Below, one piece after another: positions 24,716 through 34,548 of a stretch of DNA of 64,000 bases. The notes under the pieces were generated by a model, which was given only the letters and a program-made list of their open reading frames with translations, was not told the origin of the DNA and did no database searches. How positions within the stretch are numbered: position 1 is the stretch's first letter; each line of letters starts with the position of its first letter. Origin of the DNA: Thiomicrorhabdus cannonii (GTDB taxonomy: Bacteria; Pseudomonadota; Gammaproteobacteria; Thiomicrospirales; Thiomicrospiraceae); assembly GCF_013391695.1 (NCBI RefSeq), contig NZ_JACBGH010000003.1:62001-126000 (forward strand). The letters run 5' to 3'. The position numbers and the translations under genes were made by a program.

Positions 24716-26536
24716 TTACTCTTTAGAACGTCCTGCACGTTTACGGTCGTTTTCCGTTAGCAGTTTCTTACGGATACGTACGCTCTTCGGCGTGACTTCA
24801 ACCAACTCATCATCATCGATGAATTCCAATGCCTGTTCCAGCGAGAAACGGATTGGCGGAGTCAGAATCAACGCTTCATCCGTACCAGATGCACGCATGT
24901 TGGTCAGCTGCTTGCCTTTCAGCGGGTTTACCGTCAAATCGTTTGAACGGGTGTGCAGACCGATGACCTGACCTTCATACACTTCGTCACCGTGACCGAT
25001 GTACAGACGGCCGCGATCCTGCAAGCTGAACAGCGCAAACGCCAATGCCTTGCCTTGGCCGTTGGAGATCAGCACGCCGTTGATACGCTCACCCAAAGAA
25101 CCGGAGAATTTAGGACCGTAGTGAGAGAAGCTCGAGAAGATCAAGCCTTCACCCTGGGTGGCCGTCATAAATTCGGTACGGAAGCCGATCAGACCGCGTG
25201 AAGGGATCACGAAGTCGATACGCACGCGGCCGTGTCCGTCGGGTACCATGTCAACCATCTCGGCTTTACGCATACCGAGTTTTTCCATGATGGTCCCTTG
25301 CGATTCCTCTGGAACGTCAACCGTCAGGTTTTCATAAGGTTCTTGGATTTCGCCGTCGATTTCACGGAAGATTACTTCCGGACGGGAAATGCCCATTTCA
25401 AAACCTTCGCGGCGCATCGTTTCAATCAAAACAGACAAGTGCAGTTCGCCGCGACCTGAAACGCGGAAGCGGTTAGCATCTTCAGTGTCTTCTACGCGCA
25501 ACGCTACGTTGGTCAACAATTCTTTGTCCAAACGCTCACGAATCTGACGTGACGTCAGCAATTTACCCTCTTTACCGACGAATGGAGAGTCGTTAACCTG
25601 GAATGTCATGCTTACGGTCGGTTCGTCAACGCTCACCGGAGGCAGAGCTTCAGGGTGGTTAGGATCACACAAAGTATCGGAGATATTCAGAGGATCCAAA
25701 CCGCTGAAAGCGACGATGTCACCAGCATGCGCTTCGTCAACGTTAATACGTTGCAGGCCGTGGTAGCCGAACAGTTCACCGATTTTGCCGCGACGAGAGT
25801 TGCCTTTGGCATCAATGATAGTGATTGGCATACCCACTTGTACTGAACCACGCTTGATACGGCCAGTACCGATAACGCCTTTGTAGTTATCGTAATCCAA
25901 AGAGATACACTGCAGCTGGAATGGCCCGCCCAGATCAACATCAGGAGGGGATACCTTGTCGATGATGGTTTCAAAGACCGGTGTCATGTCGCCTTCGCGT
26001 ACGGTTTCGTCGTAACCGGCAAAGCCGTTCAGACCGGAAGCATAAAGCACGTGGAAATCCATCTGCTCGTCAGTCGCACCCAAACGGTCGAACAGGTCGA
26101 ACGTCTGATCCAGAACCCAGTCAGGACGTGCGCCAGGACGGTCGATTTTGTTGATGACCACAATCGGTTTCAAACCTTGTTTCAACGCTTTTTCGGTTAC
26201 AAAGCGGGTCTGCGGCATCGGACCTTCAACCGCATCCACCAACAACAATACCGAGTCAACCATCGACAGGATACGTTCCACTTCGCCGCCGAAGTCCGCG
26301 TGGCCTGGGGTATCCACGATGTTGATGCGGAAGTCGTTCCATTTAATGGCCGTGTTTTTGGACAGAATGGTGATTCCACGCTCTTTTTCCAGGTCGTTGG
26401 AGTCCATGACACGTTCGCCGGTGTCTTTACGTACGTCCAGTGTGCCGGATTGACGCAATAGCTGGTCAACCAGAGTGGTTTTACCATGGTCAACGTGGGC
26501 AATAATGGCTATATTGCGGATGTGTTGTGTGGTCAT
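24716..26536 (-). CDS. typA: Ribosome-associated GTPase TypA/BipA
   Basis: A 606-residue translational GTPase with [15 protein letters not shown] (P-loop), RGITI (switch I), [12 protein letters not shown] (switch II), [13 protein letters not shown] (G4) and the domain arrangement of EF-G without domain IV. The C terminus [22 protein letters not shown] is typical of BipA. It acts in ribosome assembly and stress responses. It is a single gene between a terminator and its own promoter; a TATAAT is present on the minus strand at 26659-26664. Confidence 0.98.
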   Translation of the reverse strand: MTTQHIRNIAIIAHVDHGKTTLVDQLLRQSGTLDVRKDTGERVMDSNDLEKERGITILSKNTAIKWNDFRINIVDTPGHADFGGEVERILSMVDSVLLLVDAVEGPMPQTRFVTEKALKQGLKPIVVINKIDRPGARPDWVLDQTFDLFDRLGATDEQMDFHVLYASGLNGFAGYDETVREGDMTPVFETIIDKVSPPDVDLGGPFQLQCISLDYDNYKGVIGTGRIKRGSVQVGMPITIIDAKGNSRRGKIGELFGYHGLQRINVDEAHAGDIVAFSGLDPLNISDTLCDPNHPEALPPVSVDEPTVSMTFQVNDSPFVGKEGKLLTSRQIRERLDKELLTNVALRVEDTEDANRFRVSGRGELHLSVLIETMRREGFEMGISRPEVIFREIDGEIQEPYENLTVDVPEESQGTIMEKLGMRKAEMVDMVPDGHGRVRIDFVIPSRGLIGFRTEFMTATQGEGLIFSSFSHYGPKFSGSLGERINGVLISNGQGKALAFALFSLQDRGRLYIGHGDEVYEGQVIGLHTRSNDLTVNPLKGKQLTNMRASGTDEALILTPPIRFSLEQALEFIDDDELVEVTPKSVRIRKKLLTENDRKRAGRSKE

Positions 26537-26793
26537 GCAGGGGTGCTCTTTATGCTAGCTCAGGCCGACTGATGGGCGAGTGTGTCGTTTAAGGCGGTTG
26601 AATGTCTAAACCGTTCTAAAAACAATCGCTTAGAACCTGAGTGTTTGAAAAAGAGGGTATTATAATGAAAATTAAAGGAATTTATAGACTAAAAGCGGAA
26701 TTTTGCCGTTGCCTTTGGTGAATGTTTTATGGCAACGGCGAATTTTCAGGGGGTTGCAAGAATGGTTCGGCCTGAAAAACGCTTACGAACAGC

Positions 26794-27309
26794 TTAATCG
26801 CAGCCGTCTTTTAGCGTGTCCCTCAGGCGGCCGTTGTTGGACACAAAGGTTTGCAGTACACCGTAGGCCATGGTTCCCAACAGAAGTCCTGCCAGCACGA
26901 ATAAGGCCCCCATTTTGCCCTCTCCGATCATGGCCGGCACCGTGCCGGGGCAGGAGGCAGTCATCGCCCAGCCGATACCGAACAGCAAGGCGCCGGCAAT
27001 CAGCCCCTTCTGATAAGGTTTTTTGACAAAATCCACCTCTTCGCCGGTTGTAACTGCACGCACGTGGAATTTTTTCAATAGCCAAACGCCCAGCATGGCC
27101 ACAACCACAGCGGAACCGATGACCTCCATCAACTGCATGTCGATCAGCAGGAACATTTTGGCGTGGTAGTCATAGGTGGTCGCACCGGCATGGCTCATCA
27201 GGAAGCCAAAGAGCACGCCCATCAACAGCGCCAGAAAATTGGCGCGGTAAACAAAGCTGAACGAGATCAGGAAGAGCTTGATGCTTTTAAAAATCGGAAA
27301 TTTATACAT
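26794..27309 (-). CDS. YeeE/YedE-family transporter half, PmpB-like
   Basis: From the ATG at 27309 the protein has 171 residues with four to five membrane helices. It carries the conserved core GIGWAMTASCPGTVPAMIGEG with the cysteine found in sulfur-transport YeeE/YedE proteins. Large YeeE proteins contain two such halves; here each half is a separate gene. It follows the partner gene by 27 bases. The family imports thiosulfate or moves other sulfur compounds, which would suit a sulfur oxidiser, but the substrate cannot be read from the sequence. Confidence 0.88.
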   Translation of the reverse strand: MYKFPIFKSIKLFLISFSFVYRANFLALLMGVLFGFLMSHAGATTYDYHAKMFLLIDMQLMEVIGSAVVVAMLGVWLLKKFHVRAVTTGEEVDFVKKPYQKGLIAGALLFGIGWAMTASCPGTVPAMIGEGKMGALFVLAGLLLGTMAYGVLQTFVSNNGRLRDTLKDGCD

Positions 27310-27336
27310 GTTCAATGTCTGTCCAATCAGAAACTA

Positions 27337-27825
27337 TCAGAAATTAAAGAGCAGTTGGGTGGTGACCATGGCACTGATAAAAAACACCGCGCCTGCCAGC
27401 AGGCTCGGCGGGTTCATCATGGCGCCACCTACCAACGCGTGACCGGTCGTACAAGCCCCGGCGAGGCGGGCACCGAATCCCAGCAGCATGCCGCCGAACG
27501 TTAGCCAGAGTGCCTTGGCTGCGTCCGACTGAGGCAGAATCGCTTCGTACATGCCCATGTCAAAGCTCATATGCCATTCACCAGGCGCCCCCAGCGCGCT
27601 CAATAACCCACCCAGCGGAATTCCGATCAAAAACCACAGTTTGGTATTGTTGAGATTGCTGTATTCGCCTTGCTGATAGTACTGCATTTTCTTGCAGATC
27701 AAGCCGCAAACATTGCCATAGCCGGTTGAGCAGCCAGCCGGTTTGCCCATGAGCCAAAAATGCAGAATAACAAAAAAACCGATGGCGATTCCTCCAAGCC
27801 ATCCGGCCCAAACAACCACTTCCAT
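27337..27825 (-). CDS. YeeE/YedE-family transporter half, PmpA-like
   Basis: The 162-residue membrane protein has the other conserved YeeE/YedE core, GFGARLAGACTTGHALVGG, and a second cysteine-bearing loop (GKPAGCSTGYGNVCGLICKK). Cysteines in these motifs bind thiosulfate in characterised homologues. An AGGA ribosome site stands seven bases before the ATG. It is the first gene of the two-gene transporter unit and lies downstream of the GGDEF/EAL gene on the same strand. Confidence 0.9.
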   Translation of the reverse strand: MEVVVWAGWLGGIAIGFFVILHFWLMGKPAGCSTGYGNVCGLICKKMQYYQQGEYSNLNNTKLWFLIGIPLGGLLSALGAPGEWHMSFDMGMYEAILPQSDAAKALWLTFGGMLLGFGARLAGACTTGHALVGGAMMNPPSLLAGAVFFISAMVTTQLLFNF

Positions 27826-27949
27826 TAGTATTTCCTAATAAATTATTTTTATGATGACGCTTATTTTGTTGCGTTTTCGGCGGGCTGTCAAAACAAGGAT
27901 TTTTTAAAAGGGATAAGCGGGATTTATTGAGGCTGATAAAAGAGGGTTA

Positions 27950-27974
27950 AAAAAACTGAACAGGCCGGGTAGGG
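27950..27974 (+). repeat. Dispersed repeat, forward copy at the 3' end of the GGDEF/EAL gene
   Basis: Full copy with A-tract and the AACTGAACAGGCCGGGTAG variant, directly abutting the stop codon of the minus-strand gene at 27975. With the reverse copy at 31060 it brackets a 3.1-kb segment. Confidence 0.85.
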
Positions 27975-30116
27975 TTATGCGGATGGGTGGGTGTCCAGCC
28001 ACATTTGGTGCGGAATCGGTCTGGCATAGAGATAGCCTTGAATAATCGGCGTGCCCAGTTGTTGCAAGATGATTTCCTGTTCTTTGGTTTCAACGCCTTC
28101 GACCACGACATTGAGTCCGAAGGTGTCGGCCAGTTCAAACATGGCCTTGACGAGGGTCAGATCCTCCTGCTTGTGGGTGATGTTTTGGATGAAGGAACGG
28201 TCAATTTTGATTTCATCCACCGGGAGGCGTTTCAGGTAGGACAGCGAAGAGTAGCCGGTGCCGAAATCGTCAATCGAAAAATGCACGCCGAGCTGCTTTA
28301 AACGCTGCATTTTGTTGATGACGGCTTCGTAATCGCTTAAAAAGATGTTTTCCGTCACTTCCAATGTGAGTTGTTGCGGGTCGACACCGGTCTGGTTAAA
28401 AATGGTTTCTAGATTATCGACAAACCCGGGGTGCAGAAGGTGGTGGCCGGAAAGGTTGATGGAAATGCGGAAAATCTTGTCGTGCCGTTTTTGCTCCACA
28501 AGGAATGCGCAGACTTGCGACAGCATCCATTTGTCGATGGCGATAATCAAGTTTGACTGTTCGGCAAGCGGAATGAAAAGGTCGGGGGCAACCCAGCCGC
28601 GCGTCGGGTGTTTCCAGCGAATCAGCGCTTCCGCTCGGGCAATGCCGTCATAAGGATGGATCTGCGACTGCAGATAGAACTCTAGCGCATTTTCTTCAAT
28701 CGCCTTTTCCAGATCTTTTTCCAGCGCAAAATAGTCGCTGACCTGTTGCGACAGTTCGGCCTGATAGATGACGTTCTGACCACTGCCGAACTCTTTGGAT
28801 TTGTGTAATGCAATCATCGCATTACGGATGATGTCCTGTGCGGAGTCGTGGCTGGAATCTGGAAAGGTCACTAATCCCAGATTACAGGTCAGCGAAAAGC
28901 TTTCCTGCTTGATTTTGAAAGGCTCGGCGACCAGACCTTGGATTTTTGCCGAGAGCGTATCAAGCAGCATTTTTTTCTGATCGTGCGGTATCACCGTGGG
29001 GTGAATCAAAATAAAAAACTCATCGGCACTGCCGCGATAGCATTTACAGTCGTAGTCGGAAAATTGGCGGAGGCGTTTGGCGAAATCTGCGAGTATTTCA
29101 TCGCCGAAACTATAGCCCAGCGCGTTGTTAAACACCTTGAAGCGGTTGATGTTGAGTTTGATCAGTACGCCTTTAAGAGCTTTGCGGCGCGCTTTTTCAA
29201 GTTCACCCTCCAGGTCTTTATTCAGCATTTGTATATTGGGCAGGCCGGTTAATTCATCAAAAAAAGCGAGGCGGAAAACGCGCTGTTCCTCCTCCTGATT
29301 AAGCAGCAAACTCTCTTTGAATTTAAGCACTGATTCACCAAGCAGGCGTAGCTCGCCGTTGGTCTGGCGAATCATACGGTCAACGGCCTCAAGTCGGGGA
29401 ACCTCTTGTTTCATATTGGCCAGTTCATGCAAGGAGGAAAGAATGATTTGTAAATAGCGCGTCAGTCGCGAGGCGGAAAAAAGGGCTATTACAAAGGCCA
29501 GTACAAAACCTGCAAATCCCAGATAATAAATCGAGTTCAGCGCCTTCTGGGTACGTTGGCTGGCATGTTGCATCGTTGTATCGGTGTATTCGGAAAGTGT
29601 GTTCGATAGCAAATTGGACTGGTAGACGAATTTAAAATATTCCGTTTGTGCTGACTGGATGTAGTTTTTGGAGGTCTGCGGGTCAATCGCGACGATGTCG
29701 GAAGCCATCAGGGTAAAGTTTTTAAAGTTAATGAAACTTTTTTGCCAATGATTGAGGTCAAGATTGGCCAGGTGCAGTGAGTCCAAGTGTTGGCGCAGCT
29801 CATTGAGATTCTGCTCGGTTTCGGCCAGCTCATCGACCATGTGGGAGTGAATGCGATAGGCCTCTGCATGGCTGAGCGCGCCTTCATGGGTTTGTTCAAG
29901 CAGTTGATTTAAGAGGTTGTACTGTTGGCCGACCGACTCGATGAAACCGATGGTCTGTCTGAGTTCTTCAACGATTTTTTTGACGTTTTGCTGGCTGTTT
30001 TCCTGAACACGAGAGAACTCGGTCAGGCTAAATGCGTTTATGGCTGCGACCAAGATGAGCACAATCAAGGCAGGCAGTAAAAAAAGCAGAAGTGCCGAAT
30101 AACTTGGTCGCAGCAT
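27975..30116 (-). CDS. Membrane GGDEF/EAL protein, probable c-di-GMP phosphodiesterase
   Basis: The 713-residue protein has a membrane helix at residues 8-28, a mostly helical periplasmic sensor of about 165 residues, a second helix near 195-217, then a GGDEF domain and a C-terminal EAL domain. The GGDEF site is degenerate (RGSADEF), so cyclase activity is unlikely. The EAL domain keeps its catalytic motifs: EALIRWKHP, INLSGHH, LEVTEN, IDDFGTGYSSLSYLKR and VVEGVET. It should hydrolyse c-di-GMP in response to a periplasmic signal. Next gene upstream is a periplasmic phosphatase and beyond it a haem-type GGDEF/EAL protein. Confidence 0.93.
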   Translation of the reverse strand: MLRPSYSALLLFLLPALIVLILVAAINAFSLTEFSRVQENSQQNVKKIVEELRQTIGFIESVGQQYNLLNQLLEQTHEGALSHAEAYRIHSHMVDELAETEQNLNELRQHLDSLHLANLDLNHWQKSFINFKNFTLMASDIVAIDPQTSKNYIQSAQTEYFKFVYQSNLLSNTLSEYTDTTMQHASQRTQKALNSIYYLGFAGFVLAFVIALFSASRLTRYLQIILSSLHELANMKQEVPRLEAVDRMIRQTNGELRLLGESVLKFKESLLLNQEEEQRVFRLAFFDELTGLPNIQMLNKDLEGELEKARRKALKGVLIKLNINRFKVFNNALGYSFGDEILADFAKRLRQFSDYDCKCYRGSADEFFILIHPTVIPHDQKKMLLDTLSAKIQGLVAEPFKIKQESFSLTCNLGLVTFPDSSHDSAQDIIRNAMIALHKSKEFGSGQNVIYQAELSQQVSDYFALEKDLEKAIEENALEFYLQSQIHPYDGIARAEALIRWKHPTRGWVAPDLFIPLAEQSNLIIAIDKWMLSQVCAFLVEQKRHDKIFRISINLSGHHLLHPGFVDNLETIFNQTGVDPQQLTLEVTENIFLSDYEAVINKMQRLKQLGVHFSIDDFGTGYSSLSYLKRLPVDEIKIDRSFIQNITHKQEDLTLVKAMFELADTFGLNVVVEGVETKEQEIILQQLGTPIIQGYLYARPIPHQMWLDTHPSA

Positions 30117-30141
30117 AATGCAATTAACCCTTCATTAGGTT

Positions 30142-30789
30142 TTAGGGCTGTGTAAGCAGTACAGTCCAGTCTCGTGGGCGGATGCTGCCAAGGTATTCAT
30201 ATTGGCCATGCTCTTTGGGTTTAAAAATAACCAAAGTGGCCTCCTCCGGGAAGTATCCCATCATATCCATGATATTAGGCGCATGAGCTACCAGAAAGCG
30301 GTTGGTCCCGGCGGGCACCGGGGCGGAAATCAAACTGCGCGTTTTGGCAATCACCGGTTTTTTTTCGGCGGTTGTCATACTGCCGGAGTACATCAGCCCG
30401 ATTTCTATGGCGTAACGATGAAATGCGTTCGCAGCGGAATCTTTGGCACGACACATCGGGCTGGCAAACACGTCACCCACCGGAATTCCCGCCTTACGGA
30501 TATTTTCGCCGACCGTTTCGGTCACCTGCTGGCCTTTGGTATTAAGCACACGCTGTGTGCTGCAATCGTTCAAATCTACTTTCGGCACCCGGTCGGGACG
30601 GCTGTTGTCGGTGTTGCCGTGACGCATATAGATAACATAGCCCCCGGCTTTCAACTGTTCTAACAGGGCGGGGGTGGCAATCACTTCCTGAAATTCCGGC
30701 TGTTGGGTTTGTGCCTGTGTGCTAAATGGCGCCGCAAAGAACAAGAAGCCCCATAGCATCGTAAAGATTGTCAGTGTTCTGGCTTTCAT
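30142..30789 (-). CDS. Periplasmic histidine-phosphatase superfamily protein
   Basis: From the ATG at 30789 (GGGAGA upstream) the protein has 215 residues with a signal peptide (LWGFLFFAAPFSTQAQ). The catalytic motif is VIYMRHGNTD, with a second histidine in VAHAPNIMDM, and an arginine in SPMCRAKDSA, the set used by phosphoglycerate-mutase-like phosphatases. The substrate is unknown. It stands between two c-di-GMP genes and lies 25 bases before the start of one of them, so it may belong to the same signalling unit. Confidence 0.88.
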   Translation of the reverse strand: MKARTLTIFTMLWGFLFFAAPFSTQAQTQQPEFQEVIATPALLEQLKAGGYVIYMRHGNTDNSRPDRVPKVDLNDCSTQRVLNTKGQQVTETVGENIRKAGIPVGDVFASPMCRAKDSAANAFHRYAIEIGLMYSGSMTTAEKKPVIAKTRSLISAPVPAGTNRFLVAHAPNIMDMMGYFPEEATLVIFKPKEHGQYEYLGSIRPRDWTVLLTQP

Positions 30790-31040
30790 TAGGCGTATCT
30801 CCCTGAAATGTGATACTGGCATTGGCTACGCTTAGGGTTTTATTGTACTGTAATTTACGTATTTTCAAGAAGTTAATTTGATGCAGATTGCTCTTTGAGG
30901 ATGAGGCCGGTGAGTTTTGCAGCGCAGGAAAAATAAGGGAAGCTGGTTTTATTATGCGCTCTCGTCGGGCCCATTCAAAAAGAGTCGTTGGCGGAATCTT
31001 CGGAATTATATCCCAAATAATGCCCTTTTTGGTGTGTTCC

Positions 31041-31081
31041 GCGCGGCCCGATAGCCGCGCTACCCGGCCTGTTGAGTTTTA
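31041..31081 (-). repeat. Dispersed repeat, reverse copy with adjacent hairpin
   Basis: 31060-31081 is the repeat in reverse orientation, overlapping the stop codon of the haem-type GGDEF/EAL gene. Immediately beyond it lies a 7-bp stem, gcgcggc / gccgcgc (31041-31047 and 31054-31060), which could act as a terminator for that gene. Confidence 0.8.
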
Positions 31082-33712
31082 AAGGCGATCTTTTTGGTCG
31101 GCGTGCAGCGCATCGAGAACCTGATCGGGCACGGCTTGCAGGAATAGCGGTTGTGCCGCGCCGATAAAATAACCTTGTGCAAATTCAATGCCGCTTTCAT
31201 GGACGGCACGCAGCACTTCGGGGGATTCGATAAACTCGGCCACGGTTTTGATGCCGATCGATTTGGCTAAGGTCACCGCACTTTCCACAAACGCGAGATC
31301 GATGCGGTCGGTGACCATGTTGCAGATAAATTCGCCCTCGATTTTGAGGTAATCAATCGGGAAGCGTTTCAGATAATGGAAAGAAGAGAAGCCCGAACCG
31401 AAATCGTCGATGGCAAACATAAAGCCCTCGAACTTGAGCTCGCGGACGAACTTTTCCAGCAGGCTGATATTCCGCACGGTTTCCCGTTCGGTAATCTCGA
31501 AAACAATGCGGTTGGGGCGGATGCCGTACTCTCTGGCCAGCGTTTTGACCTCGTTGATAAATTCGTTGAGAATCAGCGCCTTGGGCGACAGGTTGATGAA
31601 TAGCAGCCCCTCGTAATGCTGCTCGCGCACCGCCTGGAAAGCTTTTTTGATGAGCAGGTAGTCGAGTTTGTGGACGATGCCCATATTTTCCGCCACATCG
31701 ATAAACTCGCCAGCCGGAATCAGTTTTCCGTCTTTGCGGATGCGCATCAGCAGCTCATGCACGGCGATATGCGGGTTGTGGTCGGCGAAAGCCAGAATCG
31801 GCTGGAAATGCGGCTCGATGCAACTCTCGTCTTCCAGCGCCTGTAGTAAGAACGCGCTCTTTTCGGTGTTGCGGCGGTAGAGTTCGGCCAGTTCGTGCGC
31901 ATCGGGCACGCAATATTGGTCTTTGCCGTTCGCCTTGCCTTTGTACATCATGTTGTCGGCGACGATGTAGAGATCCTGCGGTGTTTTAGCATGTTCAGGA
32001 TAGCTCGACACGCCGATCGAGCAGGTCAGGTGGACGCGTTCCATATTGGGAGAGATCTCCTCGATATGGTGAATGCTGGTCATCACCCGTTCGGCCAGAT
32101 GGTGCGCCTGAGTGCTGTCGGTTTCAGGCAGCAGGATGCAGAATTCGTCTCCGCCGTAGCGTGCCAGTACGTCCTCGCTGCGCAACGCTTTCTGCAGTTC
32201 GCGGGCAAAGCCCTGCAGCATCTGATCGCCGAAGGCGTGGCCGTGGCGGTCGTTGATGAACTTGAAATTGTCAAAGTCGATCATCATCAGCGAGAAGGCG
32301 TAATTGTGGCGATCGGCGCGGTGGATTTCGTAATCCAGCAACTCCTGAAAGACGCGGCGATTGTAGAGGTTGGTCAGCGGGTCGCGCGTGGCATAGTATT
32401 CGAGATCACGGGTGTATTTGTTGATCGCTTTGATCGAGCCGACCACGTTCACCAGGGTCGTCAGAATACTTTCGATGACAATGGTGCGCGTCAAATCCTG
32501 TTTATAGCCTTGAATGCCGATGCCCACCACGCCGCCAACGCGCGGTGTTTCGAGCATCAGACTCTTGGTTTGCAGGTCGATCGCTTCCTCGACATATTCC
32601 AGGTGCAAGTCGGGGTTGGCGATGGAGTGGTGAATATCTACCGTGGGATTCTGTTTGAGGATCGGGTGATCGTTGATGCGCGCTTCGGCAATCTTCTGGA
32701 AGTGGTCGCGCATGGTTTCCGAAGGCCGGCCTGCCCAAAATATTTCCATGCCGAAACGCTCTTCGTCATCGGTGCGGAACACCACAAACAGCGCGTACAT
32801 CGGCAAAATCTTGGTGATCTCCAGAATCATCTGGTTGACGTGCTCTTTCCAGTCGCGCACCACCTCGGAGGTGATAATGAACTTATCGAGCAGTTTGATT
32901 TCAAATTCGAGAATGTCGCGATCCACCGCGATGGTTTGCAGTTTTTCTGCAAGCTGCTCAAACTCTTGCCCCAGTTTTTCCAGCTCCTGATATTTTGAAA
33001 GCAGTTCGGAGGGTTTAATCTCCTTGAGGTCGCGCACCTTGTCTACATGCTCTATTTTTTCGTGCAAGGCCTGTATGACCTGTTGCATAAAATCGCTGAG
33101 TTTATGGCTGATGAAGTAGGCAATCAGAATCGGCAGCGGCAGAAGCAGCAAAAAGAACATCAAAAAATTCTGATTGGCGGCGTTGAGTGTGCTCGCCATA
33201 TCCTGGCGAAAATGCATCACGCCCAGCACGTCGCCGACCTTGGCGTTGCTGTGGCAGCTCAGGCAGCGCGTTTCCGCCTGGAGCGGCAGCATGCTGTCGA
33301 GAATATTGTCGCGCAGTTCCACCGACTCCTGCGCGCTGGCGAAAACCGAATCGAGACGGTCCAGCTGCACCGCATTGAGCGATTCGTGCGGGTCGAATTC
33401 GCCGTATTGTGCAGACACGAGGCGGCTGCGATACAGTTCGATCTGAATATTGGAGAGGCGGTAGGTATCCTGGGTCTGCTTGATGAATTCGTTGAGCTGC
33501 TCGCGGCTCCAGCCCTGGCTCATGATCTGGTACATATTGTCAAACGTCAGACGCGAGAAGGTGGCGGCGTTCTGATGGCTGTTGTTGCTGATGGCGTGCT
33601 CGAACAGCTTCGACGAAAACAGGTAGGAAACCGCAAATAACAGCAATGACACTGTCATTGCGCCGACAAGAATGGTTCGTTTAATGCTATTGTTTGATCG
33701 GGTTTGATTCAT
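31079..33712 (-). CDS. GGDEF/EAL protein with periplasmic haem-c sensor
   Basis: The 877-residue protein has a membrane helix at 12-33, a periplasmic domain with a c-type haem motif CLSCH at about 150-154, a second helix near 183-203, a long coiled coil, a GAF-like region (about 270-430), a GGDEF domain and an EAL domain. The cyclase site is intact (RYGGDEF). The EAL signature is ELL (VHELLMRI) but the other catalytic motifs are kept: INLSPKA, FEITERE and AIDDFGSGFSSFHYLKR; VAEFIES replaces VAEGVET. The family with CxxCH in the sensor (DUF3365/Tll0287-like) senses redox state or gases. This is likely a dual c-di-GMP enzyme responding to redox conditions. Confidence 0.92.
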   Translation of the reverse strand: MNQTRSNNSIKRTILVGAMTVSLLLFAVSYLFSSKLFEHAISNNSHQNAATFSRLTFDNMYQIMSQGWSREQLNEFIKQTQDTYRLSNIQIELYRSRLVSAQYGEFDPHESLNAVQLDRLDSVFASAQESVELRDNILDSMLPLQAETRCLSCHSNAKVGDVLGVMHFRQDMASTLNAANQNFLMFFLLLLPLPILIAYFISHKLSDFMQQVIQALHEKIEHVDKVRDLKEIKPSELLSKYQELEKLGQEFEQLAEKLQTIAVDRDILEFEIKLLDKFIITSEVVRDWKEHVNQMILEITKILPMYALFVVFRTDDEERFGMEIFWAGRPSETMRDHFQKIAEARINDHPILKQNPTVDIHHSIANPDLHLEYVEEAIDLQTKSLMLETPRVGGVVGIGIQGYKQDLTRTIVIESILTTLVNVVGSIKAINKYTRDLEYYATRDPLTNLYNRRVFQELLDYEIHRADRHNYAFSLMMIDFDNFKFINDRHGHAFGDQMLQGFARELQKALRSEDVLARYGGDEFCILLPETDSTQAHHLAERVMTSIHHIEEISPNMERVHLTCSIGVSSYPEHAKTPQDLYIVADNMMYKGKANGKDQYCVPDAHELAELYRRNTEKSAFLLQALEDESCIEPHFQPILAFADHNPHIAVHELLMRIRKDGKLIPAGEFIDVAENMGIVHKLDYLLIKKAFQAVREQHYEGLLFINLSPKALILNEFINEVKTLAREYGIRPNRIVFEITERETVRNISLLEKFVRELKFEGFMFAIDDFGSGFSSFHYLKRFPIDYLKIEGEFICNMVTDRIDLAFVESAVTLAKSIGIKTVAEFIESPEVLRAVHESGIEFAQGYFIGAAQPLFLQAVPDQVLDALHADQKDRL

Positions 33713-33964
33713 AAATCGCCATGACCAACAGGCCGTTCAGCCCGCAGACGTAAATTGCACATTATTTGTATGGTTAAGGCGTTATTCTACAGCAGAGACA
33801 GTTTGAAGCTAAAGCAATTTATTAATTGAAAATCGTTTTTGTTTGCACTTGCCGATTTGTTTTAAGCCGTTGCCGCCCCTTTGTCGATGCTCTTATCAAT
33901 AGGGCGCTTTTTTGTGGCATGATGTGCGCCTGTTTACTGTGTTGTAATCTTAAAAGGGTATTTT

Positions 33965-34504
33965 GTGGCACTCAAACCAACCGTTTATAAATTCAAAATC
34001 TCGCTGTCAGACCTCAACCGTTCCCATTTTGACGCCTTGAGTCTGACGGTGGCCAAACACCCCTCGGAAAACGACGAGCGCATGATGACGCGCCTGCTAG
34101 CCTATTGCATCAATGCGCAAGAAGGCTTGAGCTTTGGGGCGGGGCTGAGTGAGGTCGATGATCCGGCGATTTCAGTCACCACCCTGGATGACCAGATTGC
34201 CCTATGGGTCGATGTGGGCGAACCCGCTTTTGAGCGCATGAAAAAAGCCACCCGCAAAGCCAAACAGACAAAAGTCTATAGCTTCAACACCAAGTCCGAT
34301 GTTTGGTGGGAGCAGGGCAAGGCGCAGTTCGGTCAACTGGCTGCCGATGTTTGTCGCTTTAACTGGAACGAAATCCAGACGTTTGCCGCCATGTTGGAGC
34401 GCACCATGGATTTTTCGGTGACGATCAGCGGCAATTCGGCGTACATCGCCACCGCCAAAGGCGAGTGCGAAGTGCATTGGGAAGTTTTGCAGGAGCAGGC
34501 GTAA
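33965..34504 (+). CDS. yaeQ: YaeQ family protein
   Basis: The 179-residue protein matches YaeQ throughout: VYKFKISLSDLNRSHFD at the start, HPSENDERMMTRLLAYC, and VWWEQGKAQFG. YaeQ has a PD-(D/E)xK-like nuclease fold; an anti-termination role first proposed for it is doubtful. The start is a GTG at 33965 with AAAAGGG upstream. It is probably transcribed alone or with the VF530-type gene 44 bases later. Confidence 0.93.
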   Translation: MALKPTVYKFKISLSDLNRSHFDALSLTVAKHPSENDERMMTRLLAYCINAQEGLSFGAGLSEVDDPAISVTTLDDQIALWVDVGEPAFERMKKATRKAKQTKVYSFNTKSDVWWEQGKAQFGQLAADVCRFNWNEIQTFAAMLERTMDFSVTISGNSAYIATAKGECEVHWEVLQEQA

Positions 34505-34507
34505 ATT

Positions 34508-34526
34508 TAACGTTACTCTGAAACCG
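34508..34526 (-). repeat. Extragenic repeat TAACGTTACTCTG-type, left of VF530-like gene
   Basis: TAACGTTACTCTGAAACCGA, whose complement pairs with AGAGTAACGTTA at 35498-35509 and resembles ACCGGGGTCAGAATAA at 34877-34892. It lies between yaeQ and the next gene. Confidence 0.5.
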
Positions 34527-34548
34527 ATTATTTTTTAGGAGCCGGAAA

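Noticed and set aside
31895-32998. 367-codon open frame opposite the haem-type GGDEF/EAL gene
   Set aside because: Shadow frame; the minus-strand protein has clear domains through the entire interval.
33725-33740. CAACAGGCCGTTCAG as another copy of the dispersed repeat
   Set aside because: Matches nine bases only and lacks the GGGTAG end and A-tract.
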